Below are positions 33,637-43,766 of a stretch of 64,000 bases of DNA, piece by piece. The notes under the pieces were generated by a model. The model was not told the DNA's origin. It made no database searches and worked only from the letters and a program-made list of their open reading frames with translations. Location: assembly GCA_949293985.1 (NCBI GenBank), contig CASFFN010000008.1, positions 62,001-126,000 of the forward strand. The letters are read 5' to 3'. The position numbers and the translations under genes are program-made. This stretch comes from an uncultured Eubacteriales bacterium. GTDB lineage: Bacteria > Bacillota > Clostridia > Oscillospirales > Oscillospiraceae. Within the stretch, counting starts at the first letter, position 1. Each line of letters opens with the position of its first letter.

Positions 33637-34155
33637 TCAGAACGGCAGCTGGGCGTCGTCATCGTCCAGCATGGCAAAATCCGATGCGGACTGGCTGGGA
33701 GCGGAATAGGTGGGCGCCGGAGCGCTGTATCCGCCATAGCCGGGGGCAGGAGGGGGTGTGAAGCTGCTGCTTCCGGTGTTGTAGGCATTGCCGCCATAGG
33801 CGTTTCCGCCGTAAGGCGCGCTGCCTTCCTCCCGCTTGCTGTCGCCGAAGTAAACATTGTCCGCAATGACTTCGGCGGAGCGGCGCTTGTTGCCGTCCTT
33901 GTCCGTCCAGTTGCGGATTTGCAGCCGGCCGGATACCACCGCCATGCGGCCCTTGGCGAAGTACTTGGAGACGAATTCTCCCGTCTGACGCCAGGCAACA
34001 CAGTCGATGAAGTCGGTTTCCCGTTCTCCGCCATCCTTGGGGGCGAAATCCCGATCCACAGCCAGGCTGAAGGATGTTACGGCGATTCCGCTGCCGGTAC
34101 GGCGCAGCTCGGGGTCACGGGTCAGGCGACCCATAATGACGATGTGGTTAAGCAT
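33637..34155 (-). CDS. ssb: Single-stranded DNA-binding protein
   Basis: A 172-residue SSB. The OB fold occupies residues 1-108 ([37 protein letters not shown]), followed by a Gly/Tyr/Ala/Pro-rich disordered tail with short [11 protein letters not shown] repeats, and an acidic tip DDDDAQLPF that recruits repair and replication partners. It coats single-stranded DNA as a tetramer. Position between rpsF and rpsR is the conserved Firmicute arrangement. Confidence 0.97.
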   Translation of the reverse strand: MLNHIVIMGRLTRDPELRRTGSGIAVTSFSLAVDRDFAPKDGGERETDFIDCVAWRQTGEFVSKYFAKGRMAVVSGRLQIRNWTDKDGNKRRSAEVIADNVYFGDSKREEGSAPYGGNAYGGNAYNTGSSSFTPPPAPGYGGYSAPAPTYSAPSQSASDFAMLDDDDAQLPF

Positions 34156-34167
34156 GAAAATGCCCCC

Positions 34168-34464
34168 TTACTCAGCCACTACGGTGGTCAGGCAACGCAG
34201 TACGCCTTCGGTGATCTTCATCACACGCTCCAGCTCGGCAGGGAAGCTGGGCTGGGACTCGAAGTTCATCAGTACATAGTAGCCTTCGGTCAGGTCGTTG
34301 ATGGGGTATGCCAGACGGCGCTTGCCCCACTCGTCCACATTGGACAGGGTACCCTCCGCTTCCACCATTGCCTTGAACTTTTCCACAAGTGCGGCGATGC
34401 CCTCCTCGCCCTGAGCGGGGTCGATGATGTAGAGCACCTCGTACTTACCGGTGATCTTAGCCAT
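34168..34464 (-). CDS. rpsF: 30S ribosomal protein S6
   Basis: A 98-residue S6 with the expected alpha/beta core (YEVLYIIDP, GKRRLAYPINDLTEGYYVLMNF). It forms a heterodimer with S18. First gene of its operon; the leader from the promoter at 34544-34572 to the start is about 70 bases and contains two palindromic stretches, GTCTGCATATGCAGAC and GCTCCCGGGGAGC. S6-S18 autoregulatory leaders exist in many bacteria, but I cannot match these hairpins to that motif with confidence. Confidence 0.97.
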   Translation of the reverse strand: MAKITGKYEVLYIIDPAQGEEGIAALVEKFKAMVEAEGTLSNVDEWGKRRLAYPINDLTEGYYVLMNFESQPSFPAELERVMKITEGVLRCLTTVVAE

Positions 34465-34543
34465 GTTGTTTGCACCTCCTTTTGGACTTTAGGCCCCCGG
34501 GCTCCCCGGGAGCAAGGATATGTCTGCATATGCAGACCAGTTT

Positions 34544-34572
34544 ATTATATCGGGTGTTTTCGGAATTGTCAA
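34544..34572 (-). promoter_or_regulatory. Consensus promoter of rpsF-ssb-rpsR
   Basis: On the minus strand TTGACA and TATAAT are separated by 17 bases, both exact consensus hexamers. Confidence 0.92.
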
Positions 34573-34636
34573 GAATATTTCCGGGATTTTTTCTTTTCTT
34601 CTCCGGAAAAGTTAAAAAGAAATTTACAAATACCCC

Positions 34637-34665
34637 TTGCTTTTTTCGGGGCTTTGGGCTATATT
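34637..34665 (+). promoter_or_regulatory. groESL promoter
   Basis: TTGCTT (34637-34642), 17 bases, TATATT (34660-34665), ending ten bases before the CIRCE element. Confidence 0.75.
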
Positions 34666-34674
34666 ATAGGGGTG

Positions 34675-34701
34675 TTAGCACTCAGGTATTTCGAGTGCTA
34701 A
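34675..34701 (+). promoter_or_regulatory. CIRCE operator (HrcA binding site)
   Basis: TTAGCACTC, nine bases, GAGTGCTAA: an exact CIRCE inverted repeat, 59 bases before groES. It predicts repression by HrcA under non-stress conditions. hrcA itself is not in the window. Confidence 0.97.
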
Positions 34702-34760
34702 CAAGCCCGTAGATAAATGCGGCTTGCCGCAATCTAAATACTGTGTTTGGAGGCATATTT

Positions 34761-35036
34761 ATGAAGCTCAAACCCATGGCAGACAATATTCTGCTGAAGC
34801 AGACCGAATCCGAGGAAACCACTTCCTCCGGCATTATCCTGGCCACCGCCAACAAGGAAAAGTCCGGCATTTACGAGGTTATCTCCGCCGGTCCCGGCAC
34901 CAAGGATGTGGAAGTGACGGTAAAGCCCGGCGACAAGGTAGTCGTGGGCAAGTTCACCGGCACCGAGATCAAGCTGGACGGTGTGGACTACAAGTTTGTG
35001 AAGCAGGAAGACATTCTGGCTGTTGTCACCCAGTAA
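34761..35036 (+). CDS. groES: Co-chaperonin GroES
   Basis: A 91-residue GroES: MKLKPMADNILLKQTE at the start, the mobile loop ETTSSGIILAT (about 15-28), and the conserved GDKVVVGKFTGTEI. Seven subunits cap the GroEL ring. The ATG at 34761 has TTGGAGG upstream. Eighteen bases lie between it and groEL, and both are under the CIRCE-controlled promoter. Confidence 0.98.
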   Translation: MKLKPMADNILLKQTESEETTSSGIILATANKEKSGIYEVISAGPGTKDVEVTVKPGDKVVVGKFTGTEIKLDGVDYKFVKQEDILAVVTQ

Positions 35037-36686
<1,650 letters not shown>

Positions 36687-37282
36687 GCAGGCAGGGCCTG
36701 CACCCGATTTCGCACGGGGGCTTTCTGCGAATCGTCACTTCCCTGACCCGCCCGGTATCGTTTTATTGTGCGATACCGGGCTTTTTCAGACTTTCAATCG
36801 ACAGCGTGGGAACGAAGTACCCCAAAAAACACAGACCAAAACGGGGGCAGGGGCTAAAACCCAGCACCCGAGCCAAAGCGAAGGGTCAATCCCGGATGGT
36901 TCCACCCGGGGGATTCTCAAGGGGGGAGCAATTCGAGCGGGAGCGAGTTGCTCCCCCCTTGAGCCGGCTTCTTTGCGTACTTTCTTGCCGGGGCAAGAAA
37001 GTACGGCCCCGCTGGCAAGCGCTTGCAGAAAACCGATTGGAGAAGAGACTCAAAGGTTATAACCGGGTGTCGATAACCACCAGCAAGTACTACCCTACAG
37101 CAAACCGTCAGTTTGCCCCCCGCTTGCTCCCTCAGTCACCTGCGGTGACAGCTCCCTCCCGGAGGGAGCTATGGGGCTTGTACTTTGCCACATTGGCTTG
37201 TTGCTTTTGTGGAGGTGTCGACTGTGAATCCCTCAGTCACGCCTCCGGCGTGCCAGCTCCCTTTGGCAAGGGAGCCTTTGGC
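36687..37282 (+). repeat. Type I composite intergenic repeat, full copy
   Basis: Fills most of the 36687-37351 gap; no gene is visible. R5 (GCAGGC-AGG-GCCTGC at 36687-36701 and the GATTTCGCACGG/GCGAATCG arms), R4 (36749-37020) with a terminator hairpin at 36751-36786, a long CAAGGGGGGAGCAA/TTGCTCCCCCCTTG stem near 36918-36963 and a GTACTTTCTTGCC hairpin near 36976-37004, linker, inverted R1 (37118-37175) and inverted R2 (37226-37282). It is the mirror of 10142-10822. Confidence 0.88.
36751..36786 (+). terminator. groESL terminator supplied by repeat R4
   Basis: CCCGGTATCG (36751-36760) pairs with CGATACCGGG (36771-36780) and is followed by CTTTTTC. The same hairpin heads R4 at 19212 and 19707. 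Confidence 0.82.
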
Positions 37283-37351
37283 TGCACCGCCGTTAGTGGG
37301 TGCAAAAATGCCCCGGTTCCGAGGCGGGAACCGGGGCGGTGGGGTATAGCG

Positions 37352-38212
37352 TTACCGGTGCTGACCCAGGAAGAACAGGGCCAGGGTGCCGGGGCCGGAG
37401 TGGGAGCCGATGACGGCGCCGGTGTAGTAGATGAGCACATCCTTTACGCCGCACTTCTCCTTCACCTGGGCTTCCAGGTACTTGGCGTCCTCGATACAGT
37501 CGCCGTGGCAGATGAACACCGTGTCGTTCTCCCCGGGAAGGGCCAGCTCCTGCATCTTCTTCACCAGGGCGTCGATGGAGGCCTTCCGCCCCCGGGCCTT
37601 GCTCATGGAAATCAGGTGGCCTTCGTCGTCCATATGCAGCACAGGCTTAATCTGCATCATGGTGCCCAGCAGCGCCGTGGCGGCGCTGATTCTGCCGCCC
37701 CGCTTCAGGTACATCAAATCGTCTACCGTAAACCAGTGGCACAGATGGAACTTCATCTCTTCGCACCAGTCCCGCAGCTCCTCCAGGGACAGGCCCTTTT
37801 CCTTCTGCTTGCAGGCGTAGTACACCAGAAGCCCCTGCCCCAAAGAGGCGGAGCGGGTGTCCACCACATAGATTTTCCGCTGGGGGAAGGCCTCCGCCAG
37901 CTCCTTGGCGGCAATCACGGCGCTCTGGTAGGTGGTGCTCAGGCCCGAGGAGAAGGCCAGTGCCAGCACATCCTCTCCCTCTTCCAAAATGGGGCGGATG
38001 ATGCTTTCCCAATCCTGGGGATTGGCGGCGGCGGTGGTGGCAGCTTCCCCGGAGCGCAGCCCGGCATACAGTTCCTTGAGCCAGCTTTCTGTGTAGTGGG
38101 TATAGGTTTGGTTTTTATAGTTTACACTCAGAGAAATGGAGGTCAGCCCCAGCTGGGCGTACATCTCCTGAGGGTAGTCGCAGCTGGTATCGGTGACAAT
38201 ACGGTAAGACAT
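37352..38212 (-). CDS. DegV family fatty-acid-binding protein
   Basis: A 286-residue DegV protein (MSYRIVTDTSCDYP at the start, LAFSSGLSTTYQSA, DTRSASLGQGLLV, RGGRIS, KPVLHMDDEGHL). Members bind a fatty acid between two domains; FakB paralogues present acyl chains to the FakA kinase, but fakA is not here, so that role is only possible. The ATG at 38212 has AAGGAG eight bases upstream; the GTG six bases earlier would sit too close to it. It is monocistronic. Confidence 0.9.
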   Translation of the reverse strand: MSYRIVTDTSCDYPQEMYAQLGLTSISLSVNYKNQTYTHYTESWLKELYAGLRSGEAATTAAANPQDWESIIRPILEEGEDVLALAFSSGLSTTYQSAVIAAKELAEAFPQRKIYVVDTRSASLGQGLLVYYACKQKEKGLSLEELRDWCEEMKFHLCHWFTVDDLMYLKRGGRISAATALLGTMMQIKPVLHMDDEGHLISMSKARGRKASIDALVKKMQELALPGENDTVFICHGDCIEDAKYLEAQVKEKCGVKDVLIYYTGAVIGSHSGPGTLALFFLGQHR

Positions 38213-38277
38213 AGGCACATCTCCTTAAAAATAATCTTTACATCCCTATTCCGGAAAGGTATAATGGACTGCGTATA

Positions 38278-38307
38278 ATCATACTCTGTCAGGGGCAGGA
38301 ATGTCAA
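38278..38307 (-). promoter_or_regulatory. degV-family gene promoter
   Basis: Minus-strand TTGACA and TATGAT with an 18-base spacer, about 65 bases before the start. Confidence 0.75.
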
Positions 38308-38344
38308 CCCATTAGGAAGAGCGGCTCCCTATCCCCTGTAGAAC

Positions 38345-38376
38345 CCGGACTCTACCTGTGGTAGAGCCGGCATTTT
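38345..38376 (+). promoter_or_regulatory. Terminator-like hairpin in the CDF transporter leader
   Basis: CCGG-A-CTCTACC, loop TGT, GGTAGAG-CCGG, then CATTTTCTTTG, ending about 23 bases before the start codon. It could be an attenuator; I do not recognise a riboswitch around it. Confidence 0.5.
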
Positions 38377-38398
38377 CTTTGTTTGGAGGCGAACGACC

Positions 38399-39571
38399 AT
38401 GACAAAGCTCCTGCTTCGTCTGTTTGTTAAAAATTACAGCCAGAAGGACAGCCCCCAGGTGCGTACTCAGGTGGGAAAACTCTCCGGGGGTGTGGGCATT
38501 TTCTGCAACCTGCTTCTGTGCGCAGGAAAGCTGATTGCCGGTACCCTCTCCGGCTCCGTGGCCATTACCGCCGACGCCGTGAACAACCTGTCCGATGCCA
38601 GCAGCTCCATCGTCACGCTGGTGGGCTTCCGGCTGGCAGAGCGTCCGGCGGACGAGGATCACCCCTACGGTCACGCCCGGTTCGAGTATCTGTCCGGTCT
38701 GGCGGTGGCGGCCATGATCATCCTCATCGGCTTTGAGCTGGCCAAGACCTCTCTGGCCAAGATCCTCCACCCGGCGGCGGTGGACTTCTCCCTGCCGGTG
38801 GCCCTGGTGCTTATCGGTTCCGTGGCTGTGAAGCTGTGGATGATGCTCTTTAACCGGAAGCTGGGAAAGTACATAAACTCCGGCACGCTGCTTGCCACCG
38901 CCGCGGACAGCCGCAACGATGTAGTCACCACCTCCGCCGTCCTGGCGGCCGGGGTCGTCCAATGGCTGACCCAGTGGCAGATTGACGGCTATATGGGTCT
39001 TCTGGTGGCCCTTTTCATCCTTTACAGCGGCGCCGGTATCGCCAAGGATACCATCAGTCCTCTTTTGGGAGAGGCCGCCAGCCCGGAGCTGCGGCAGACC
39101 ATTGTGGATTTGGTAGACAGCGACCCCTGGGTGCTGGGCTATCACGATTTGATGGTCCATGACTACGGCCCCGGTCAGCGGTTTGCCAGCCTCCATGTGG
39201 AGATGGACAGCAGCCGGGAGCCTCTGGCCTGCCACGAGCGGATTGACAATCTGGAGCGGCGGTGCCTCCAGGAGCACAATGTCCACCTGGTGATTCATTA
39301 CGACCCGGTGGTGGTGGGAGACCCCCGGGTGGACGGCCTGCAAAAGCAGGTGCAGCGGATTCTGACCCAAATCGATTCCCGTCTGTCCATCCACGATTTC
39401 CGGGTGGTATTCGGCAACGACCACACCAATGTGATTTTTGATATGGAGGTGCCCGCCGCCCTGAAAAATCAGGAAATAAACCTGAAAAAGCAGGTGGAAC
39501 AGGGGTTAAGCCAGGCAAACGGGGAAACCTATTATGCGGTCATTACCTTTGACCAGGGCGCCTTTCAATGA
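38399..39571 (+). CDS. Cation diffusion facilitator family transporter
   Basis: A 390-residue CDF protein: six transmembrane helices in the first 215 residues with the metal-site segments ITADAVNNLSDASS and HPYGHARFEYLSGL, then a long cytoplasmic domain (about 215-390), larger than the usual 90 residues. CDF proteins export Zn, Mn, Co, Fe or Cd by proton antiport; the metal cannot be told. GGAGGCG precedes the ATG. The terminator-like hairpin in the leader may regulate it. The gene converges with the next one and overlaps it by seven bases. Confidence 0.88.
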   Translation: MTKLLLRLFVKNYSQKDSPQVRTQVGKLSGGVGIFCNLLLCAGKLIAGTLSGSVAITADAVNNLSDASSSIVTLVGFRLAERPADEDHPYGHARFEYLSGLAVAAMIILIGFELAKTSLAKILHPAAVDFSLPVALVLIGSVAVKLWMMLFNRKLGKYINSGTLLATAADSRNDVVTTSAVLAAGVVQWLTQWQIDGYMGLLVALFILYSGAGIAKDTISPLLGEAASPELRQTIVDLVDSDPWVLGYHDLMVHDYGPGQRFASLHVEMDSSREPLACHERIDNLERRCLQEHNVHLVIHYDPVVVGDPRVDGLQKQVQRILTQIDSRLSIHDFRVVFGNDHTNVIFDMEVPAALKNQEINLKKQVEQGLSQANGETYYAVITFDQGAFQ

Positions 39572-39981
39572 GGGCGCTTTCCCAGCCACAGACGGGGAAA
39601 GCTGCCGATGAGCAGGCAGCTCCAGCAAAACAGGCTCAAAAACCAGTATTGACCGCAGAACATGGGGGCGGATACCAGCATCAGCAGCTCCGTCAGCACC
39701 TTTCCCGCCTGGGCGGAGGCGTTTACCGACAGGATGCTGGCAATGAGGAACACCACCGTCAGCGAAAGAGAGCACAGGCAGATGACCCGGAGCCGGAGAA
39801 GTCCGGCCTTGCTGCCGGATTTGACGGCGTCTGCCAGAAGCAGCACGCCCGGTACAAAGAACAGCAGGCTGATTCCCACCAGCACCGCCTTGCCAAACCC
39901 TTCCGGCTCCGGCAGGGTGCCAAGCCCTACGCACAGGATATACAGGCAGCCCCATAAAGCATACAAGATTTTTTCACGCAT
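39565..39981 (-). CDS. Small four-helix membrane protein of unknown function
   Basis: I do not recognise this 138-residue protein. It has four hydrophobic segments, about 8-24, 32-50, 65-85 and 105-125, short loops and a basic C-terminus (KRPH). The start is ATG at 39981, with AAAGGAGTAAC upstream. It is a single gene, convergent with the CDF transporter (seven-base overlap) and divergent from nrdR. Nothing in the sequence suggests a function. Confidence 0.6.
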   Translation of the reverse strand: MREKILYALWGCLYILCVGLGTLPEPEGFGKAVLVGISLLFFVPGVLLLADAVKSGSKAGLLRLRVICLCSLSLTVVFLIASILSVNASAQAGKVLTELLMLVSAPMFCGQYWFLSLFCWSCLLIGSFPRLWLGKRPH

Positions 39982-40067
39982 ACAATGGTTACTCCTTTGA
40001 GAAGATACCCTCTATTTTACCGGAAAAACCGCCTTTTGGCAAGGGGGATATCCGGCAGAAAAAAAGC

Positions 40068-40096
40068 TGGACAGTCCGGGGTTATCCTGATATAAT
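40068..40096 (+). promoter_or_regulatory. nrdR promoter
   Basis: TGGACA (40068-40073), 17 bases, TATAAT (40091-40096), 36 bases before the start. Confidence 0.85.
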
Positions 40097-40131
40097 ATGG
40101 TAATAAATGATAGAAAGGGGCGTATTTCCCC

Positions 40132-40587
40132 ATGAAATGTCCATTTTGCGGAGACCTGGACAGCAAGGTCATCGATTCCCGCCATTCCGACGACGGCCTG
40201 AGTATCCGCCGCCGCCGGGAGTGCCTCGGCTGTCAGCGCCGGTTTACCACCTATGAGAGTGTGGAAGTGCTGCCCATTATTGTGGTGAAGCGGGACGGCT
40301 CCCGCCAGGCTTTCGACCGCAACAAAATCCTCAACTCCATGGTGCGGGCCTTCGACAAGCGGAAGGTAGAGATCTCTGAACTGGAGCGAATCGCCACAGA
40401 AATTGAACAGGCTTTGCAGAACACCCTGGAGCGGGAGGTCAGCACCGACCGGATCGGAGAGATGGTCATGGCCCGGATCAAGCCTTTGGACGAGGTGGCC
40501 TACATCCGCTTTGCCTCCGTGTACCGCCGGTTTCAGGATGTGGGAAGCTTCATCCACGAAATCAATCAATTCCTGGAGGAAAAATAA
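40132..40587 (+). CDS. nrdR: Transcriptional repressor NrdR
   Basis: A 151-residue NrdR of standard size: a zinc ribbon with C3, C6, C31 and C34, an Arg-rich stretch, and an ATP-cone domain (about 49-139, VVKRDGSRQAFDRNKI). It represses ribonucleotide reductase genes according to ATP/dATP. No nrd gene is in the window. It shares a transcript with the SdpI-like gene 14 bases downstream. Confidence 0.97.
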   Translation: MKCPFCGDLDSKVIDSRHSDDGLSIRRRRECLGCQRRFTTYESVEVLPIIVVKRDGSRQAFDRNKILNSMVRAFDKRKVEISELERIATEIEQALQNTLEREVSTDRIGEMVMARIKPLDEVAYIRFASVYRRFQDVGSFIHEINQFLEEK

Positions 40588-40601
40588 GGAGATAACCGTT
40601 T

Positions 40602-41198
40602 ATGGACAAGCTTTTGTCTTTGTTTGATAATTTTGATTTGGCAAAGCTTCTGCCGGACCTGCAAAAGGTATTTTCCGATATCCGTACCTGGGCAGGGCTT
40701 CTGGTGCTGGTTGGACCTCTGGTTCTGCTGGGAGTGGGACTGTACTATATGTTCCTCACCCCCCGGGAAGCCAACCACCGTACCGGCTTCCGCACCCCCT
40801 TCGGCATGGGCAGCGTTTCCGCCTGGCGGTTTACCCAGCGGATTGCGGGCCTGGTCTACGCCGGTCTGGGACTGATTCTGCTGATTGTCATGCTGATTTG
40901 GAAGGCCACCTGGAGCGGGCTGGACATCCTTCCCTATGTGACCAAGGCGGCGACGGCCCTGATTGTCCAGGGCGTGCTGGTGGCGCTGGCCTGGCTGGGG
41001 CTGAATATCGTCCCGGCGGTGTTTTTCAAGTGGAACGGCGACCCCCGGCGGGAGCTGCCGGAGAGGAAAAAGACTGCGGCGTCCCGGCGGAAAATGCCCC
41101 GGCCCGAAGAGCCGGAGGAAATCCCGGAGGAAGAGAATCTGGAGGAAAACGCCTATTTCCAGGAGGAACCCCCTGAGGAACTCCCCCCTATGGAATAA
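40602..41198 (+). CDS. SdpI-like membrane protein with acidic tail
   Basis: A 198-residue protein with three transmembrane helices (about 29-50, 82-102, 111-135). The segment TGFRTPFGMGSVSAWRFTQRIAG matches the SdpI/YfhL-type conserved motif (N-x-x-x-G-x-R-T-P ... W-x-x-x-x-R-x-x-G). SdpI is an immunity and signalling protein in B. subtilis; that function should not be transferred, as this domain is widespread. Residues 145-198 are a basic then strongly Glu/Pro-rich cytoplasmic tail. It ends at a strong terminator. Confidence 0.65.
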   Translation: MDKLLSLFDNFDLAKLLPDLQKVFSDIRTWAGLLVLVGPLVLLGVGLYYMFLTPREANHRTGFRTPFGMGSVSAWRFTQRIAGLVYAGLGLILLIVMLIWKATWSGLDILPYVTKAATALIVQGVLVALAWLGLNIVPAVFFKWNGDPRRELPERKKTAASRRKMPRPEEPEEIPEEENLEENAYFQEEPPEELPPME

Positions 41199-41236
41199 AA
41201 CAACCCCGGAAGGCCAAGCCTTCCGGGGTTGTTTTT
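41198..41236. terminator. Bidirectional terminator
   Basis: A 17-bp stem (41198-41214 with 41218-41234), loop CAA, T run after and A run before. It serves both the SdpI-like gene and the converging frameshifted gene, whose stop codon it touches. Confidence 0.92.
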
Positions 41237-41841
41237 AGTTGACGAAGAGAGACGCCCGCTTGTTGTAGTAAATCCGGTTGCATACCACGGCAACGGCACA
41301 GCCCACAAGGCTGGCGATGGTGCCGGAGGAGAAGGCTTCTTCCAGCAAACCGGGAATATCCACCACCGCGTTCACCGCAATGGGGTAGAGAAGGGCCAGG
41401 GCCGCGTTGTATGCATACAACGAGGTGAGCCAGTCGGAGGCGCCGCGCTTGAAGCCTGCCAGCTTCTGGCGGGTAATGAGGGCCAGTGCCACGCCTGCCA
41501 GGCAAAGAATGCCCATCAGCATGTCCACGGTTTTTAATTTGGGCATCATTGCGTACACCATGTTTGCGTATCCCTGATAGTGCGAGCCGGTAAATACCAT
41601 AATGGCATTCGCTGCGGAAGCCAGCGCCGTCAAAAACAGGAAGCAATAGATAAGCGCCTTGTGCCACTTCATGGGATAGGGTTCAACCTGGGATGCGTAA
41701 TTCTGTTGGGGTGCGTAATTTTGCTGAGGTGTGTAGTTTTGCTGGGGTGCATAATTCTGCTGCCAGCCGCCATCCTGGGCTGTGGGAGCGCCGCACTTGC
41801 TGCAAAAAGCCGCCCCCGGCGCCACATCGATTACAAAACAT
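41235..41841 (-). pseudogene. Double zinc-ribbon membrane protein gene with a frameshift after codon 8
   Basis: The natural start is ATG 41841 (GGGAGGT six bases upstream), reading MFCNRCGA. The rest of the protein, PGAAFCSKCGAPTAQDGG, continues in another frame. The intact product would have paired CxxC knuckles, then a QQNYAPQQNYTPQQNY repeat, then four to five membrane helices, as in common zinc-ribbon membrane proteins. At the junction the octamer GTGGCGCC occurs once but would fit both frames, so deletion between two copies could explain the shift. A frame open from 41873 lacks a sensible start. A sequencing error is also possible. Confidence 0.65.
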
Positions 41842-41962
41842 GAATATACCTCCCTTTTCTTTTTTGTGGGCAATAAACATATCCCTACCCTCAGTTTACA
41901 ATATATTCACGATTTTGTAAAGTATTTTTTGATTTTTCCGATTCAGTCCCAAAGTGGAACAT

Positions 41963-43690
41963 TTATCTGCGCCGACGCTTTGGCTTTCCTGTAAGGGGAC
42001 CAAAAACCTGCAATAACCGCTCCCGGGTCTGTTGGTCCTTCCGCCGGTCCATATCCTTTGCCAGCTGCCGGAAGAACCGACACCACTGGTCGGGGGTATA
42101 GGACGGGGATTTGTCCAGAATCACATAAGGACAGTCGGGAAGCTTCCGGCCCCCCATATTCCGGGCGAAAGCCTTATCCACTCCCAGAGCCAGGGCCCAG
42201 GGCAGCAGATTGAAGAAGCAATCCGGGTCCTGCCGCAAATCCGAGGCCGTGCCCCGCACCTCTCCTTTTTTCAGGTAGCCGCGAAGCCCCAGGGTTTCCT
42301 CCCGGAGAAGCAGCCCGGCTTCCGTCCGTCTGCCGCCGTAGGCATAGAGGACGCCTCCCAGAAGAATGCCCAGCACCCCTAAGGATACGGAAAGGGCTTC
42401 TCCGGCAAATACGCCCAAAGCGGCAAACACCGCCGCGGCGGCAAGGCATATCCAGCCCTGTTTGCGGGTCCTCAGGAAGAAGTGAGACAGCCAGGGGACG
42501 ATTTTCCAGGCGGCGATACCGCCCGCTAAGCCAAAGACAGCCACCCACATCCCTTGCAGCACGCCGCCGCTGGCTAAGGGAATACCGATGTTTACGCCTG
42601 CGCCCACCCCCAGCAGGGCCAAAAGCCCCCGGAAGATTCTGGGGCTGCCCCGGCGGCCTTTCAGCAGCTCTCCCCCGGAAACACCGGGCGCTTCCAGCGC
42701 CTGGGCCAGCTGGACATAGAACAAGGAGGCGGTGCTGACCGTATCCCCCCTGGAAAAGAGCTTTCGGAACCACTTCCGCTCAAAGCTGCTGCGTTCGTTG
42801 CCCATGTCCATCTGCCTGATGAGCAATACCCGGTCCAGGGAATACCGCAGGTGCAGATACCCCAGCTGGGCCCAGGACAGGGCCATCATGGTCAAATCAC
42901 AGCTCTTGAGGAACAGCACGGTGCCGGCCTGTCCGGCGCTGTAACCCTGGGGCGGGCAGGTGCTGTGCTTTTTCCAGGGAATGGGACAGCGGAGGAAAAT
43001 CACCCAGTAGGCAAGGGCCAGGGCGGCGCAGATTCCCATGGCCATTTCGTCCAGGGAGGTACGCTGCACCGGCAGGGTCATCTGGGGAAACATCTGCTCG
43101 GACACCGGCAGGGTCATCACCAGGGTTTCGTGGTCCTTGAGGGACTGGGAGGTAGCGCCTTGAATCATGGCCCCTTCTTTGGTGTAGGTCAGGTATTTTT
43201 CGATGCTGGACTGATAGTATCCGCTGGTAAAGGCGGGGCTGCCGGGAATCTCCCCCGGCAGGGTAATGGAAAAGCCCATGGCGTCCACCGGCAGGGAGAA
43301 GCCGCACATGAGGGGAAGCCGCAGCTCCAGAACCCCCGCCTCGTTTTCCCCCACCACGCCGTAAAGGGTATAGTTGAGGGTAAAAGAGATGTCGCCGGTA
43401 ACGCCTCCATAAGCTTTTGACAGATCCACATACCGCCGGCCGTCCCCGGCGGTGGCTTTGGCCCGGGAGCCGTTGAGGGTCACATTGGCGGCTCCCGCGG
43501 GAATGGGAAAGTTCAAATTTTCCTGCGCCTGCTCCAGATGGAGGGTGACGGTGGTGGTCACCTGGCAGGAACCGTCGGCGGCAACGGTGAGAAAGCTCTC
43601 CACCTGGGTGGCGGCGCTTGCCGCCGCTGCCGGAAACGCCAGAAACAAAACCAGCGCCGCCGCCAGCATCATCCGCATGAAGCCCTTCAT
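41963..43690 (-). CDS. DUF2207-type predicted membrane protein
   Basis: A 575-residue exported membrane protein. A signal peptide covers residues 1-27; an extracytoplasmic beta-rich domain (about 28-225, opening TQVESFLTVAADGSCQVTTTV) resembles DUF2207. A helix near 235-250 leads to a cytoplasmic part, two or three further helices lie around 385-455, and a basic tail ends KPKRRRR. The ATG at 43690 starts the signal peptide and has AGGAGTGG upstream. Function of this family is unknown. It follows GH25 by 76 bases and may be part of that unit. Confidence 0.7.
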   Translation of the reverse strand: MKGFMRMMLAAALVLFLAFPAAAASAATQVESFLTVAADGSCQVTTTVTLHLEQAQENLNFPIPAGAANVTLNGSRAKATAGDGRRYVDLSKAYGGVTGDISFTLNYTLYGVVGENEAGVLELRLPLMCGFSLPVDAMGFSITLPGEIPGSPAFTSGYYQSSIEKYLTYTKEGAMIQGATSQSLKDHETLVMTLPVSEQMFPQMTLPVQRTSLDEMAMGICAALALAYWVIFLRCPIPWKKHSTCPPQGYSAGQAGTVLFLKSCDLTMMALSWAQLGYLHLRYSLDRVLLIRQMDMGNERSSFERKWFRKLFSRGDTVSTASLFYVQLAQALEAPGVSGGELLKGRRGSPRIFRGLLALLGVGAGVNIGIPLASGGVLQGMWVAVFGLAGGIAAWKIVPWLSHFFLRTRKQGWICLAAAAVFAALGVFAGEALSVSLGVLGILLGGVLYAYGGRRTEAGLLLREETLGLRGYLKKGEVRGTASDLRQDPDCFFNLLPWALALGVDKAFARNMGGRKLPDCPYVILDKSPSYTPDQWCRFFRQLAKDMDRRKDQQTRERLLQVFGPLTGKPKRRRR

Positions 43691-43766
43691 ATATCCACTC
43701 CTTTCCCGTTTTTTCCTGTTTTTCTGGTATTTTATCACAAAATATTCCCCATTGCAAGCCGCCGGC

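Noticed and set aside
38320..38398. A metal-sensing riboswitch ahead of the CDF transporter
   Set aside because: Only one hairpin is visible; the two-domain pattern of the yybP-ykoY class is absent.
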